DNA from: Bugulina stolonifera
Taxonomy: Eukaryota; Bryozoa; Gymnolaemata; Cheilostomatida; Bugulidae
Direction of reading: 5' to 3'
DNA: 64,000 bases
NCBI GenBank assembly: GCA_935421135.1
Contig: OW285188.1
Span: 13,431,233 to 13,495,232, forward strand
The notes beneath the pieces were generated by a model that saw only the letters and a list, made by a program, of their open reading frames with translations, was not told the origin of the DNA and made no database searches. Each line of letters opens with the position of its first letter. Within the stretch, counting starts at the first letter, position 1. The position numbers and the translations under genes were made by a program. Positions 28,698 through 41,455 of the stretch are shown one piece after another.

Positions 28698-30260
28698 GAC
28701 ACTTGTCGCTAGTGCTCCTATGATGACACTTGTCGCTAGTGCTTCTATGCTTCTTGACTAGTTGAGTGATTCTAACATTGTGGTGAATATATAACATGTT
28801 GTAATAAACATTGAAATTGTAATGGCTTACTGAACACATTATTTTATACAACACTTTGTTATGTAGGCAGACTACTCAAGGTATGTAGGAAAATCATAAG
28901 GAAATATGATTTCAATGATCCCAAGTCTAAATGCTCTCATGTTCCAGTTCACTAGTTAGGTGGTTCTTATCATTTTTTCCGGTTCATCTTTTTCCTGTTG
29001 CATCAAAATAATGTGACTTAGCACTGAGTTATGTGTGAAGGAAACCTCAATAGGTTGGCAAGAGAGGACAATTACTGTTGAACCACATTAGCCTATTGGT
29101 TGAATATATTCTGGGTTAGTAAGACATGTTTTCTTGTTACTAATCATATAGTTTTAAAACAGCACATCATTGACCTCAAAATAGTTCATTAGTTTACGAA
29201 AATTATTCTATATCATGGTCCATGGAAGATTTTTTACTAACAAATTCATTGGCTAGTTGAAATAAAAAAACTTTTTCCACGAATTTGTAGCTAAAAATAT
29301 AAAGATATCTACAAAAAGTTTTGGATTATTCCAAAATCTTGAGGAATAATTTTTTTTTAGAAGTTTATATGGATTACTCCTACTTGATCTCCCTGTCTGC
29401 AAAACAAGAATTCCAATTAAATTTAGCCTTGGCACTATCTACCAGGATATAAAGGAGTAAGGTGCAGCTCCCCCTCCCCTATGAGCTTCAGTTGGGTAGC
29501 CTTGTTTTACCTGACTAGCTTTTGACTCTGCTTACTGACCCAGAGCCCTATAAGAATGGAATGGAAGAGCTGGTGTAGTGCTCTAAATATTTTATTGAAA
29601 TGTTGAAAAAATAGAAATGAGCAAAGCATTTTTACAATACAGCAACAATACAATCTGCTAACACTGCTTTTACTTGGAGAGTAAACAAATTCCCTAGACA
29701 TCTCTGACAGTGTAATATCCAGTAAAAGGTAAAGCATGCTCTACAGCAAAATCAGACTACTCGTATATAGATACTGTCCAGCCCAGGTGACTCGTTGTTA
29801 TATGACCTTGGAGGGGCATGGTTGGCAAAGGTCAAGTGTCATTCATCCGAGCCAATGGGTATTTGTAGCGATGTGATATACCACTTTTCATTGGACACAC
29901 GGTGAGCAAAAAGGTTTTGACCTAGACTCTAGCTCTTTCATTTATTAGTAATTAGTAGCTCAATATTGTTTGTGGACATCAATGTTAGTACATATATTTA
30001 TAATGTATACTGTAAATACATGACAAGTACCAGTGTCCCATACTCTTCCTCCCACTTTGTACTATACTTTGCTGGTGGTACTTGCTTGATATTATCATAA
30101 TATGTTTCATCAAAAATAATATTATATAGTTTGGTGGAGTAATTATTCCTATCTGGCTCATCTTCATTCTTTTACAGAAGTAAACAGGAAGCAACCTCAG
30201 CCCACACTGCACCAGCTGATAGCAGAACATAGAAAGCAAAGGTTGCATGGGCACCTATAT
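28698..30260. other. intergenic spacer between K2P copies B and C
   Basis: A 27-bp unit containing GACACTTGTCGCTAGTGCT is repeated twice just upstream of the copy B start (about 28698-28750). A fragment with AGAGAGGACAA is at about 29060. No coding region recognised. Confidence 0.5.
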
Positions 30261-33200
30261 TTACAGCTCAGTATTCTCTTCTTTGCCCTTTAGTTCCTCT
30301 TCTTTATTACCATCTCCATGAGACACGTTGCGACTATTCAACATACTACCCACAGCATCCGAAATGGCTGACAAGGTGGTTGCCATCCAAACCAAACCAA
30401 ATATTATCCATAGACTTACAAACACTCTGTAGAACCCCACACCTATGGAGTCTCCAGTCCCTCCATTGGCAAATCCTGGTTGAAATGAGCATAAAATAAC
30501 TATTTATAGTAAAGCTTTAGCAGCTAGAACTCACGAGGGGCCTTTTCCCACATCAGAAAAATCTTCAAGTAGGCAGCCACATGACAATTTATCTGACAAT
30601 TTTATAGCAAAGTGATGTACATGTACTTGCATCACCAACTTTATGTGACAGTTCAGGTTGCCTGTTAGCAAAACATGTACATGTGGTACATATTGGGAGA
30701 TCTGCACACTCTATAATGATAAATTTGAAGACTTTCATTCTGCCACACTATTATTATTATATTCATTATTATAGATAGGCCTATATCATAACTACTATGA
30801 ACAAGGTTTTGCTAATATTTGATACAGCCCAAACTGATCTGCATGAAAAAATAAATACTATAGGCTAATCATTTGAAGTTAATATCTTAGTTTACATTAC
30901 CTGGGTAGTAGTCTCCGAACCCAATTGTAGTGAGGGTGATGAATGTGTAATACATTGATTCATTATATGACCACCCTTCCATGTAAGTGAACATTATTGC
31001 TGCACACAGACTAAATACTGTGAAACCTAAAATAAATCAATCTTACTATGATATAAAAACTGGTGTGTGCACAAAATAAAAAGTAGACTATAGTTTTACA
31101 CAGTCTATAATGATCATAAAACATACACTGAAAGCTGAGGCAAATTATATTATTCTAAAAATTTGAAGCATCCGTTTCAAAGAGCTAAATTTGTGGAAAC
31201 TGGAAATTGGTTCGAAAAATCCGAAATATTATTGTTCTTTCGGTAGAAGTATACTATATTAGAATTATTATTGCCTGCTTTATGGACTGCATAGCTAGTT
31301 TTTTTAATAATGAGGCATGGTCAGGAAGGTTCCACCCATTACCAGGTTGCCGCTTGGATGCACAATTTGTCCTCTTGGACTTCCCAACATTCCAGTACTA
31401 TTTATTTTCATTATAGGTAGAATTGGTCGTCAGGAGATTAAATTTTTATTGATATTCTACCAGTAATCAGTTCACCTGCTGGCTCATTACTAAATCTCTC
31501 AGCTACCATTTAGTGTTAACCAATTAACATGAAGATTTGTATTTATGTTAATGTTGATGTCTGGAAATATGTTTATTGATAGTTACGATCACATGGTAAC
31601 TGTATACCAAGCCATCACTTGGTAACTGTATGTCATGACCCGTTATTGTACTTTGCTCTGATTGCCATCTTGCACTTTTCCTTACAACTGAATAAAAGTA
31701 GGTTATATATGCAATGTAGACGAGGAAACACACATACCTACGGTTGAAACAAGAATGAGAGACAAAATCTTTTTCCATTTCTCTTTGCTAACTTTCTTTA
31801 AAACTTTAGCTGCAAGTTTCTCAGAGAGTTTACTCATTCTCATACCAAGTTGTCCAGAAGTTATGATGAAAAGTGGAATTCCCAGCAAAGCATAAAATAC
31901 TGCAAATACTCTTCCACCTGCGGTAGCTGGAGACATATTTCCATAACCTGTAGATAAAGACAAGTTTGTTAATCTTATCTCTAATGGGCAGATTTCCCTG
32001 AGAATCAGACATCAGCGAAAATCTTCAACATTTTGGTTAGACCTACTTCTACTAGACGTGGTGTAACCCACATATGCAGTAGGTACAGGCATATGTACAT
32101 ATGTCGTTATGTCAACGGAACGATATAGTGGTGACCATTGGGCAGGTTATTAAATGGTTGTGAATCATGTTTTGGTGTTATAATAGTAGATAAATAGTTT
32201 GCCAGTATCGAAATGATACAAATAGAAACAAATATTTGATTATTCAAACTATTTGCCTACAGAAAACATTTTAGTACAAGTGTCTCTTTTTCCCTCTCGT
32301 CTCTAGGTTACGCCACAATACTTTCACAAATGAAATTATAAAACAAATAATGCTTGCTAAATGAGATAATATACAGAGTTAATAAATAGGACAAAATGAT
32401 GCATTATATCACAATGCATCATTTTCTCCTATTTTATTAACTCTGTATTGGTTGTGTATTATTAACTTGAGAGCAAATAAACACTCTCCTCCTTTTGTCT
32501 CAGCACCAAGACACTTTACCCTTTCATTTGCTATACCTACAAGAGTAGTATAATATTCCAAAATACATATATATTGATTCTTTAGAGCATATACCATACC
32601 AATAGTTGTGACGATTGTAGTTGAGAAGAAGGTAGAGCTAATGATATCCCAATTAGTGTTGTGTGAATCTGTATCATTTGATGCAGTTATTCCCTGGTCA
32701 TACGCCTCTATGATATCCTTTATAAGTTGTTTCAACTCTTCTGTAGATACACACGTGTTGTTCTCTAAAAGTGTATAAAATGCATCTGAGTTGACCCATA
32801 TAATCTCATGTTCCAACATGATATTATAATAAATGCACTACCTGTAGCTAATGCAGCTGTTAGATTAGAAGGTCTGCCACATGCCAGGAATTACCAACAT
32901 TATGTTGATAGAGCACATTCTAGAGTCTAATAACACTTCTGAGTACACACTGTGAACTGTTCTGAGACTGTAGACTGTAACTGGCCACAAAACTCAGTAA
33001 TAATTAAATTAAATAGTGAGTTTTTATATGTTGAGTAGATAAAAGTCATTTCAATTTTTGATTGAGGCAGCTTGACATCTCTAATAGTCATAATAATGCA
33101 GCTTAGTCACGTCTTTTTACCGAAGGAAATTTTATTTTGTCAGTATACTTTTTATATTGATACAAGTAACGCTTATTATGCCCATCATCTATATATAAAA

Positions 33201-33859
33201 ATGTGATAAGAAACGTCTGGGGTATGGGGCAAGAGTGGGCAACTTACACAATGAAGAGAAGACAACTCTTATTTTTGAGGATTCTCAAAGTATTCGCTAC
33301 ATTATAACATTATGAAGTTTCTTATCTCACATTTAGTGAATGTTAATGCCTCCATCATCTGCATCAGGTATGCTATGCTTTGGACATCATACAGCTTGGG
33401 GGTGCACCTGACCCCCTGACCTCTACTGCGTTGTCATAGAAACACATCAACATTACTAAGTAGCCTTGCATGAATACTATAAGTATGAAAAGTTATAAAA
33501 TAAATGGTAATCTTACCAAGGAATGAAGCTATCTTATTACTAGATCCTGCGACTGCTGTCTGTTCAGTTGGGTATTCTATAAAATGGAAGATAATTCCAC
33601 CAAGAAAAATAAATAGTACATAGGATGCCATAAGTATAGCTAAGACCTTTCCACTCATCCACCCATCTGAACTCTCCGGAGTTTTCACTGGTTCTGGAGT
33701 TTTAGCTGGTTCTGGAGTAGTTACTGGTTCTGGAGTAGTCACTGGTTCTGGAGGTATTGATTTCTCTGTATCCTTGGAAGGTACTTTCTCCCCATTAGCT
33801 TCAACTTGCAGTTCTTCAGTTGTACTTGCAGTCCGTTCACTAGTTTTCTCATTTTCCAT
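30261..33859 (-). CDS. two-pore-domain potassium channel, copy C, 5 exons, 352 aa
   Basis: Exons: 33859-33517, 32764-32600, 31947-31738, 31026-30901, 30475-30261. Phases are 1 throughout and 1059 nt close. The N-terminal tail is the longest of the three (about 70 residues), with a PEPV-TTPEPV-type repeat (about 37-62) that copy B keeps only as [10 protein letters not shown]1 is VLAILMASYVLFIFLGGIIF. ENNTC cap is present. First filter is TTIGYGNMSP (Gly170-Tyr-Gly). Second filter is [10 protein letters not shown] (273-282). M4 is [17 protein letters not shown]. The acidic C-tail is rich in Glu/Lys. As the most upstream gene of the array on the minus strand, it is the likely source or sister of copy B. 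Channel gating class cannot be judged from sequence alone. Confidence 0.93.
32373..32446. repeat. hairpin in intron 1 of K2P copy C
   Basis: ACAGAGTTAATAAATAGGA pairs with TCCTATTTTATTAACTCTGT, and AATGATGCATT with AATGCATCATT, around a 7-base centre. One bulge or mismatch. Probably a small MITE. Confidence 0.7.
33190..33340. repeat. interspersed repeat, copy 1 (inverted copy at 47220-47400)
   Basis: GTGATAAGAAAC, GAAGAGAAGACAACTCT and TTCGCTACATTATAAC here match GTGATAAGAAAC, AGAGTTGTCTTCTCTTC and GTTATAATGTAGCAAA in the region 47220-47400, largely on the opposite strand. Confidence 0.55.
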
Positions 33860-35626
33860 TGTGATATCCTGTGTAGCTATATCGTAGTTGCATATGCATG
33901 TGCTAAGAGCTTCTTAACTTTGTAAAAGCTGAGAGGCAGAAATACTTAATTAATGTCAGTAGAGTCCAGAGGAGAACTGGTTTAGAACAGCTTCATCAAA
34001 CCACTTCACTTTTCTTTGTAGTTCTGACCAATAACTGACAAGGAGTGAGTCTTAGTAACAACTTATGAATAAGTACAAACATTTACTGGGGTAAAAACTA
34101 GGAGCTAATGGAATGCTTGATAAAATAAATAGTCTATTGTTATTCCCACAATGGCATGTTCAATTAACTAAAGATATGCATGTAATTGAGAGGCAGCCAT
34201 TAGTGAGCACATGCAACTGCGACATACAATTAACTGGAATGTGCAAACGAGAGGAGAAAACTTCTAAAATTTAGTATTTAGTTTTTCTGGGAAAGTGGAG
34301 AATCATATAGACTTGGAGGAATCATTGGATCAGCTTGTGTCAAAAAAGAGAGAGGAAAACTTCCAAATTTCAATTATAATAATCCACGTTCTTACACTAT
34401 GCTCATAAATAATGTGAGTTGAGAACAGTAGAAATAGATCTGGGCCCCATTCTTCCAAATAAGATAGTGTGAAACTACATTATATACTTGAATATATTAG
34501 TTCGCCGCAGCTTTGACTTGACTAGAAGCAATATAGCCTGATGTACATCTACTTGTACAAGTACATGAAAAACAAATGCTAAAATAAATCATGGATCACA
34601 GTATAGGGCCTGGATTATTATTATCATCATTATTGAAAATTACAATACCCTTGTGTATTAATAATTATATGGTTAACTAGATTACAACTCACCAAACAGG
34701 AAACACTTGTCTTTCTTGTTCCTACATTTTAAAGCAAACTATGTTAATAGCCAATTTGTTGATGCTTACTGGGTTGTAAGCCTACTTATACCAATGTACT
34801 TTACTATTACAACATGTACATGACCCCAATTGCTATATATACTATCATGAGTGTTCTTCTTCCTACTATAATATGAGTACTTACAGTGTATTTTAACACA
34901 TGTACTTACATTGTATATACGTTGTAATGTATGTACTTACAATGTACAAGCATATATATATATACATGTACAATGTACTTACAATGTATATAATGTAGGC
35001 TACGAGAATTAAAATTATACTCTAGTATGTCTATAATTGTAATTGTCATTTAATTCATGAAATAATTGTAGGCCTAATTTTATATGTTGTAGAATTTACA
35101 ACCATAACTAGTCTGTTAAAGCGTCATGGTAAAAAGCTTTGATTTGTATTTACGATTTGTATCTGGATTCACATGTCATCGCCAAGATTGTAAAATTGAA
35201 AAGTTAACCAAATTTTAAATGTAATAATTACTATAATCGCACAAATGTTTGTATAAACAGTGTTAGTGTTAGTGTCACAAGACACTACTACAAACGTGCA
35301 TGTATAGTAATAATAATTATATTGCAATAATTCTAATCTAACACAACACAACTACATTGGACACATTGAAACTGCTATGAAACGTTAGTGATCCTATCCA
35401 TGTATAGTGCTATAGATTCATATATATAACCCGATGTCCTCCTTATCGCTTAGTTGTTCTCTGGAAAGACGTAGCTCCTTGTTGATATAATAGTCCCCTG
35501 TTACAACCAATGATAATGGTAAGCCAGTCAGTTTATGCTATCTTTAGGGCTGTCATAAATAAGCACTAGTACTAGATGCGAGCACACCAGAGTGAAGTTC
35601 CCATCACAATAGGAAGGAGATGAGAG
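33860..35626. other. spacer between the K2P array and the dispanin array
   Basis: AT-rich with many ACATGTA and AATGTACTTACA strings (34800-35000). No gene recognised. Confidence 0.5.
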
Positions 35627-38125
35627 TTAGTCACCAATATAATACTGGACGGTTGCGGTTGATGCTGCTAATGTCTCAGATTGCATCTCGATCCTTCTTC
35701 GTATCACACATATCTGAAATAAATAACTCGAAAATTAATATGCTACATGCATTACCTACATGTACATGTATTATCAGTGATTTTCTGTGCACTGTAGCTG
35801 CGTAGCTCTATGTACCTTGGGTGAAGATGTAGCAATATATAATGTCTGGTGCTGGGTCTCCCGAAATGGTCTACAACAACCACTACGGGGCACCCTGGGC
35901 CACCGACTAACCTGATTATCTACACCCGGCCCTGAGGCTAGTGTCATCACCCACTTCTTGTGGGTTTCTCTGGGTGTAAAAGCTATTACTAGATTAGCTG
36001 TTACATAGAAACGGGTCCACACCCTATTAATTACATGATTGTATATAAGATCTTCTGTTATTAGGGCAGCGAGCCCAGAATGTAATTGTTACAAAGTAGG
36101 TCTGGTAAGTATAAGTCCTGTCTAGATCAGCCTCACATCAGATAATGTGAGTATCTATATTTGTATCGCTGCTAAAGAAATGAGGCTGAGCTCCAGCCCC
36201 CAACCTCCCCCTTACCAAGGGGCCGCACACAAAGCCCTGGATCTGGAGCCAACCCAGTAAATAGATAACAATTTCAAAAATGTTACTATTTATTGATCAC
36301 ACAATGCAAGAAGAATATACAAGTAATTGTGATGTAATACAACTTGCAACTGTACGGTACCCGCGCACTGTGTACCCGCGCACTGTGTACCCGCGCACTG
36401 TGTACCCGCGCACTGTGTACCCGCGCACTGTGTACCCGCGCACTGTGTACCCACACACTGTGTACCGGCGAGTTTTCAACATCGTCTGTGTTTCACATAT
36501 TATATGCATGCAGAAATCACATGGACACTCATGAGCTATTGATAATAATTTTAAGTTGTCCTCTCTCAATGTATTGAGAGAGGACAACTTAAACTTATTA
36601 TCAATTTATTGAGAGAGGATAACTTCTAATATTGTTATCAAAAGCTTGTGAGTGCCCATGAGTAATCAAGTTCAAAATTCCAGTGAGATAAAGGCTCGAT
36701 TACAAGAGAGGCCGTTAGCTTTGGCGGAGCAACTTCGTTGTTCGTTGGCATGGCTCTATAGGCAATGCGTGGTACCAGCCCACTAGTGACCTTGATTAAT
36801 ATCCAGCAAATTAACAAAGCTTATTTTAAATAAATTATGTAATTGGAGACGTTGTAGCTAACATTAACCAATCACGACAGCGCTTCGTGATGCTGTGGAT
36901 AAAAAAGACCAACATGTTGGTCTTTGCATAGCCGAACAAACGGCTCCAAAGGCTGAAAAAGAACAATCGGCCTCTAATGTAGCCGAGGCTTTAGCCATCT
37001 GTACATGCGTTTCAGCATTGTGAATATACACTACTACTACTGTACATATGCACTGTACTTACATATATGATTACGAACAAAATGACTGCCACTCCAAGAG
37101 CGATAGACCAAGATGTCCATACTTTAGCCTGGTAGAGACGTGTACCATGTGCCTTGTAGTCTCCTAGCTTAGCCTCTTGTTTAGAGAACATGACGTGGAC
37201 AAGCCCGATCAGACCACATGGTATAAAGCAGAAGATGGTGGCCAGTATACTCATTATATACCAGCATGCTACAGCCGTGTGGTCAATCTAGAGGAATAGA
37301 ATATCATTGGTTTACACAGTAAACTATATTTTTACGAGATAGAATGCTTCGTATCAATAATACATGTATGTACATGTACAAGCATATGTAGAAGGCATCC
37401 CATTGTTTCTTAGATAATGTGTTGTGATTTTAAAGGTATGTATGCATAGATTATTATTTTTACATTTGCATGCAGGTTTTATATTGTGCAAGCACATGTA
37501 CACGTTGGTAAGGTTGTCCAAGTGAAGAAATACATTACTACAATGTACGTGTATATAACTATGTATATATTACATGCAATTCAGTGTGTGTAGACCTACA
37601 TGTACGTGGTTATACAGTATGTGTAATATATATACGCCTACTTGGTGGTACCTATCTAATCAAAATGTGATTTCGGTTTTGTGATCTATGCAAAAGTTGA
37701 TAATAGCTGTAAAGATAAAACAAAATGCTACATCTAAATAATATTCAATCGTTACAGTGGCATCACGTTGTCAAATAATGTGGGTAAGGCTGAGCCAATC
37801 CCATATTATTTGCAGCAGTGAAAACATCAGAAAAATCATTCAAATGTAGATTCTACATGTACATTATACATGTATTTACTTGTAAAATGGTTCTTATCCA
37901 TTAGAAGGCGAATATGTTGCCTACACATGTCTATTATTATAATTTTTTGAATTATATGACACTTGGCAATGGGCCAGTAAAATAGCAGTAGCAGTTAGAA
38001 ACACTTGCCTGAGTCTCCTCTGGTTTCGGAACAAATGAAGTATTCTCTCCAGCAGGGTTTTGTCTGTTACCCAGTTCAATGTCCTCTTTGGTCGTATCGT
38101 TCACGTTGTAATCAAACCCCGACAT
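35627..38125 (-). CDS. CD225/dispanin-type membrane protein 1, 3 exons, 142 aa
   Basis: Small membrane protein of the CD225 (dispanin) superfamily, to which vertebrate IFITM and PRRT proteins belong. Exons: 38125-38009, 37287-37063, 35713-35627; phase 0. Exon 1 is a polar tail (MSGFDYNVNDTTKEDIELGN). Exon 2 is the domain: hydrophobic segment 1 with the Cys-rich IFCFIPCGLIGLVHVMF, basic loop, LYQAKVWTSWSIALGV, hydrophobic segment 2. Exon 3 adds a basic start and a Ser/Thr-rich end (RRRIEMQSETLAASTATVQ). The first intron has a GC donor (CTCAG/GCAAGT), a known minor class. It is the most divergent of the six: AMIA-HEGER is replaced by VMFSKQEAK. Exon 3 is chosen because it is the only phase-0 terminal exon seen, some 1.3 kb away. 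Confidence 0.8.
36357..36461. repeat. 15-bp minisatellite, 7 copies
   Basis: Unit GTACCCGCGCACTGT: six perfect copies and one variant (GTACCCACACACTGT). Being a multiple of three, it leaves open frames on both strands that are not genes. It lies in intron 2 of dispanin 1. Confidence 0.95.
36520..36660. mobile_element. 141-bp MITE of the CATGG...CCATG family
   Basis: Ends CATGGACACTCATGAGCTAT and, inverted, CATGGGCACTCACAAGCTTT; internal AGTTGTCCTCTCTCAAT arms occur three times. Flanks AGAAATCA (36512-36519) and AGTAATCA (36661-36668) agree at 7 of 8 bases, supporting 8-bp target duplication for the family. Confidence 0.8.
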
Positions 38126-39768
38126 TGTAAGCCTGATGGTTGAGAAGAACGGCGTTCACTGTTTACTGCTAACGTCAAGCAAGTCAATGTTGTTTTTTAG
38201 TTCTCCGACCACAGTTTGGCTACAAAACTGTTACAAAAATCAATATGTGAAATGCTTATATTATAATCCCTTAGCAATATTATGATCTTATACACGCACT
38301 GACATATATGCTTGCGCATGTAGTAGGCTAACACTGGCTATTGATTTGTTCTGCACAAAATGTATAATATAATAATATTCTACTGATCATATAAGTTATA
38401 TTGTAGGTTGAGGATTATAGTTTTTTTCAGTCTGTTATAGATATACATGTAGCTTGGTAGCTGTAGTCCATACCCAAGTTGGACTACGTCTTCAATGACC
38501 CCCAGATTATATAAATATTCAGGCAAGTGCCTTCTTTGCTACATGTGGGTGTGTAGTAATAATACCATTTTACTGCTACCTCCACTGGAAAAAATTAAGT
38601 TAAATTTCACTTGACAGGCGGATATTTTTTTATATTTCTCTTCAACAATTTGATTCTGGGCAGAGGTTAAGAACCTTGAGATAACTTTAGTTTTTATTGA
38701 GAAATGAAAGAAGTTTGCAGTTTTGTCTTCTTCCATCTATCTTTGACCAATCTCAACCTTATTATCTCAATGTAAGCAGAGGTCTATACTACTACTGCAT
38801 CTAATAGTCCAAGTAATTTGGTAGCACAGCATGTGTAAAAAGGTTGTGATAGACATTATTCTGCAGCGACATACTAGAATCTTAGTTTCTTGTAGTTTTG
38901 CAGAAAAGAAAGTATCCAACATTCCTTATGTCAAAGTCCAGATACAACAGACTAACAGGACTGGTGTTAGGAGTATAATATATGAATAAGGTGTTGTGTT
39001 GGTCTTTGTTCATGCGTTTATATCAGCCCAACTGGAGATATTGACAGATAACACTTCTGTCTATTTGTCTGCTCATTATAGTTTCCAAAGTTCAAACCTG
39101 TCACAGAATTGCAGCAATTCAATGGAGCACATAGACGCGGCATGCATCACATATGTTTTGGAGTTGTCTTCTCTCAATCGCAATGTAACTATCATCAAGA
39201 AAGGAACAAGTCATGGATAACTCTATAGAACAAAGTAACATATTAGAAACCTTTGGGAAACCATGAAATTGTTTATGTATACTATGTACAATGTGTGTGC
39301 TCCACAGTACATGTACATGTACATGCATGTATAGATACACTGTGCGATACACTGTGTGATGCATAGCTATTACCATGTTACAGCTACACAACATGGAATA
39401 CTCAAGAAAACAAAATTGGAACTTCGAAATTTCAACACAATTATTATTAAAAACAGACGATTTAACAGTTGGGCATCCAGGGCAACCAGGAACTTTCGTA
39501 CTGCTATGGCTACCATGTGTATATCATTATGGTACCATTGTGATGTAATAATATAACGTGGAGAAGATCAACTGGCATTCATGTGGCATTATAATTACGT
39601 AGAGAAAATGAGTTTGCTGCAGCAATGAGGAAGCCTACAGTGGCCTCATTTTGGATACCAATACAACCACCATCCTGTGCATTCCAACACAAAAATTGTG
39701 CTAAATTAAGAGCTTAGTTGTTTAGCACAGTTTAATTACTAGCTGGGGGTTTTTCAAAACTCCAGAAC

Positions 39769-40067
39769 CAGTGTTCGAAGTGGAAAAATTGAGGTGGGTA
39801 CACGGTACATGCAATCTTACAGATTAGTATTGTATAGCTATCCACTTAATCTGATGGCAGCTAAGAAATTGGTGTATTACTAAAACTAAGAAAAATTATC
39901 TTCTGGTGAGACTTGAACTCTACCACTACGCTATCAGGTCCACACCAACTGTGTGGGGAAAACTAGCTATTAAAATGAGAGTGCATGCACGCCTGCTGGC
40001 CGTATAACCACTAAAATTGAGGTGGGTACACACCGTATACTCCAGTATAACCACACTTCGAACACTG
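39769..40067. mobile_element. hAT-type MITE with internal tRNA-like module, second copy
   Basis: Same ends as 27841-28151 (CAGTGTTCGAAGTG / CACTTCGAACACTG). The pol III-like boxes are on the opposite strand (GAACTCTACCACTACGC). Flanks TCCAGAAC and CCCAAAAC agree at 6 of 8 bases, so this copy looks older. Confidence 0.7.
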
Positions 40068-40559
40068 CCCAAAACTAATAAGAATACCAACTCCAGCACA
40101 ATAGCATTGCAGTTACCAAACTGGTAGTTTATAATTGTATCCTTGGTAATCTTTGCCATTGCAATCGTGCTATTTTAGGTCAGGCAGGTCTAACAGCTAT
40201 CAAACTCCTTGCAGTGAAGTATTGTTAGAATATAATCAACCATCTGACACTAACCATATAACCATTCGACTACTTATATCTTGTGTTGCCTTTCCACATA
40301 CCCAAGGACATGTAACCTACATGTACATTTATTTATTTATCAGTATAGTTATTAGTTCTACATGGAGAAAGGCTCAGGCGCACCCAGCCTGTGTGGGCCA
40401 ATCATGTGTTGTGTCATTTTATTGCATGTAATGTGCCTGGCAGCTAAGTTTCCTGTAATGTACTGTTTTTGTAACATAATTTAATAGTAATAGTAATATA
40501 GCTGACTCTTGTTACCGAGCATGTCGGTGGTATTTTTATGTACCACAGTGTGGGTGTGA

Positions 40560-40902
40560 TTTTTTATAGTTGTCTGTGAGCTTACCAAGTTTTCACCACC
40601 ACTCTTCAGTCACTGCCTGTTAAGAACCCAACATGAAGCATTGTGCAACAAGGCTGGAACAGACAGTGCTGGTGCTGCCAGTTTCACCTGCCCCGCCATG
40701 ATGTGGCTGCTCTTGTTTCGAAGAGGGCAAAGGTGGATCTTTATCCTGCCTGCAGTTGAAATACACACAGGAGACCTCCATTATTTTAAGTCCTGATTCA
40801 CAGGGACTGAGTGGTCAGCCTAAGCCTGAAAAGCTTGTCACTGCTGAGAATTGAACCCAGGCTGTCTGGACTAGAAGCAAGCATCTTAACCCCTAGGCCA
40901 TA
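40560..40902 (-). mobile_element. tRNA-derived SINE
   Basis: On the minus strand the head reads TATGGCCTAGGGGTTAAGAT, then GGGTTCAATTCTCAGCAG, the A-box and B-box of a tRNA promoter. The body includes GCTGACCACTCAGTCCCTG and is shared with the copy at 47416-47740. Confidence 0.75.
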
Positions 40903-41455
40903 CATAAATTAATTCCAACGATGGACATGTAAAATAAATTTAACAATGGTTTTGGGGTGGCTTTCTCCAGTCATGTCATGTCATATTTATTCCCGGCACG
41001 CTGACAAGTTTTTAGAATGGGATGTAACAACAATTACGTGAATCGTGTACACTTGCACCAGCCATTCTCTGCGCCAGGTAGAGCTAGTAAACATGTTGTC
41101 ATGAGAACTTACTGAAACTCTATCTAGAGGTTGAAGGTGACGAGCTCAGCACTACTGTGAAGCTACCAGTATGACAGTCATATACAAATTTATTTCAAAT
41201 TGATCTCATATTTATTCAACTTTTTGTGGCACTTACAGCACTTAACAAATTAACAGACAAACTAGAAAGTTGCACAAATAATTGGAAGGGAGTTCACTAA
41301 ACTTTATCAAGTATTACAGATAAATGTGAAAGTATTATTATAATAACATCATAATATAGCATGGTTGTGATCAGCAAAAATATGTAGATGTAGAAGAATT
41401 ACGCATGTGTTCACATTCCTGTTGGTTTCTCTAGCTATGATGCAGCTTCAGAGAG

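Larger units (their letters stand above)
38126..41455. other. spacer between dispanins 1 and 2
   Basis: Holds the hAT-type MITE (39769-40067) and a SINE (40560-40902), annotated separately. Otherwise no gene is recognised; short frames near 38540, 39000 and 39930 have no support. Confidence 0.5.

Noticed and set aside
36357..36461. CRISPR-like regular array
   Set aside because: The repeats are contiguous without spacers and the sequence is eukaryotic.
36280..36587. Overlapping open frames on both strands with YPRTV-like repeats
   Set aside because: They are translations of a 15-bp minisatellite, open only because the unit is a multiple of three.
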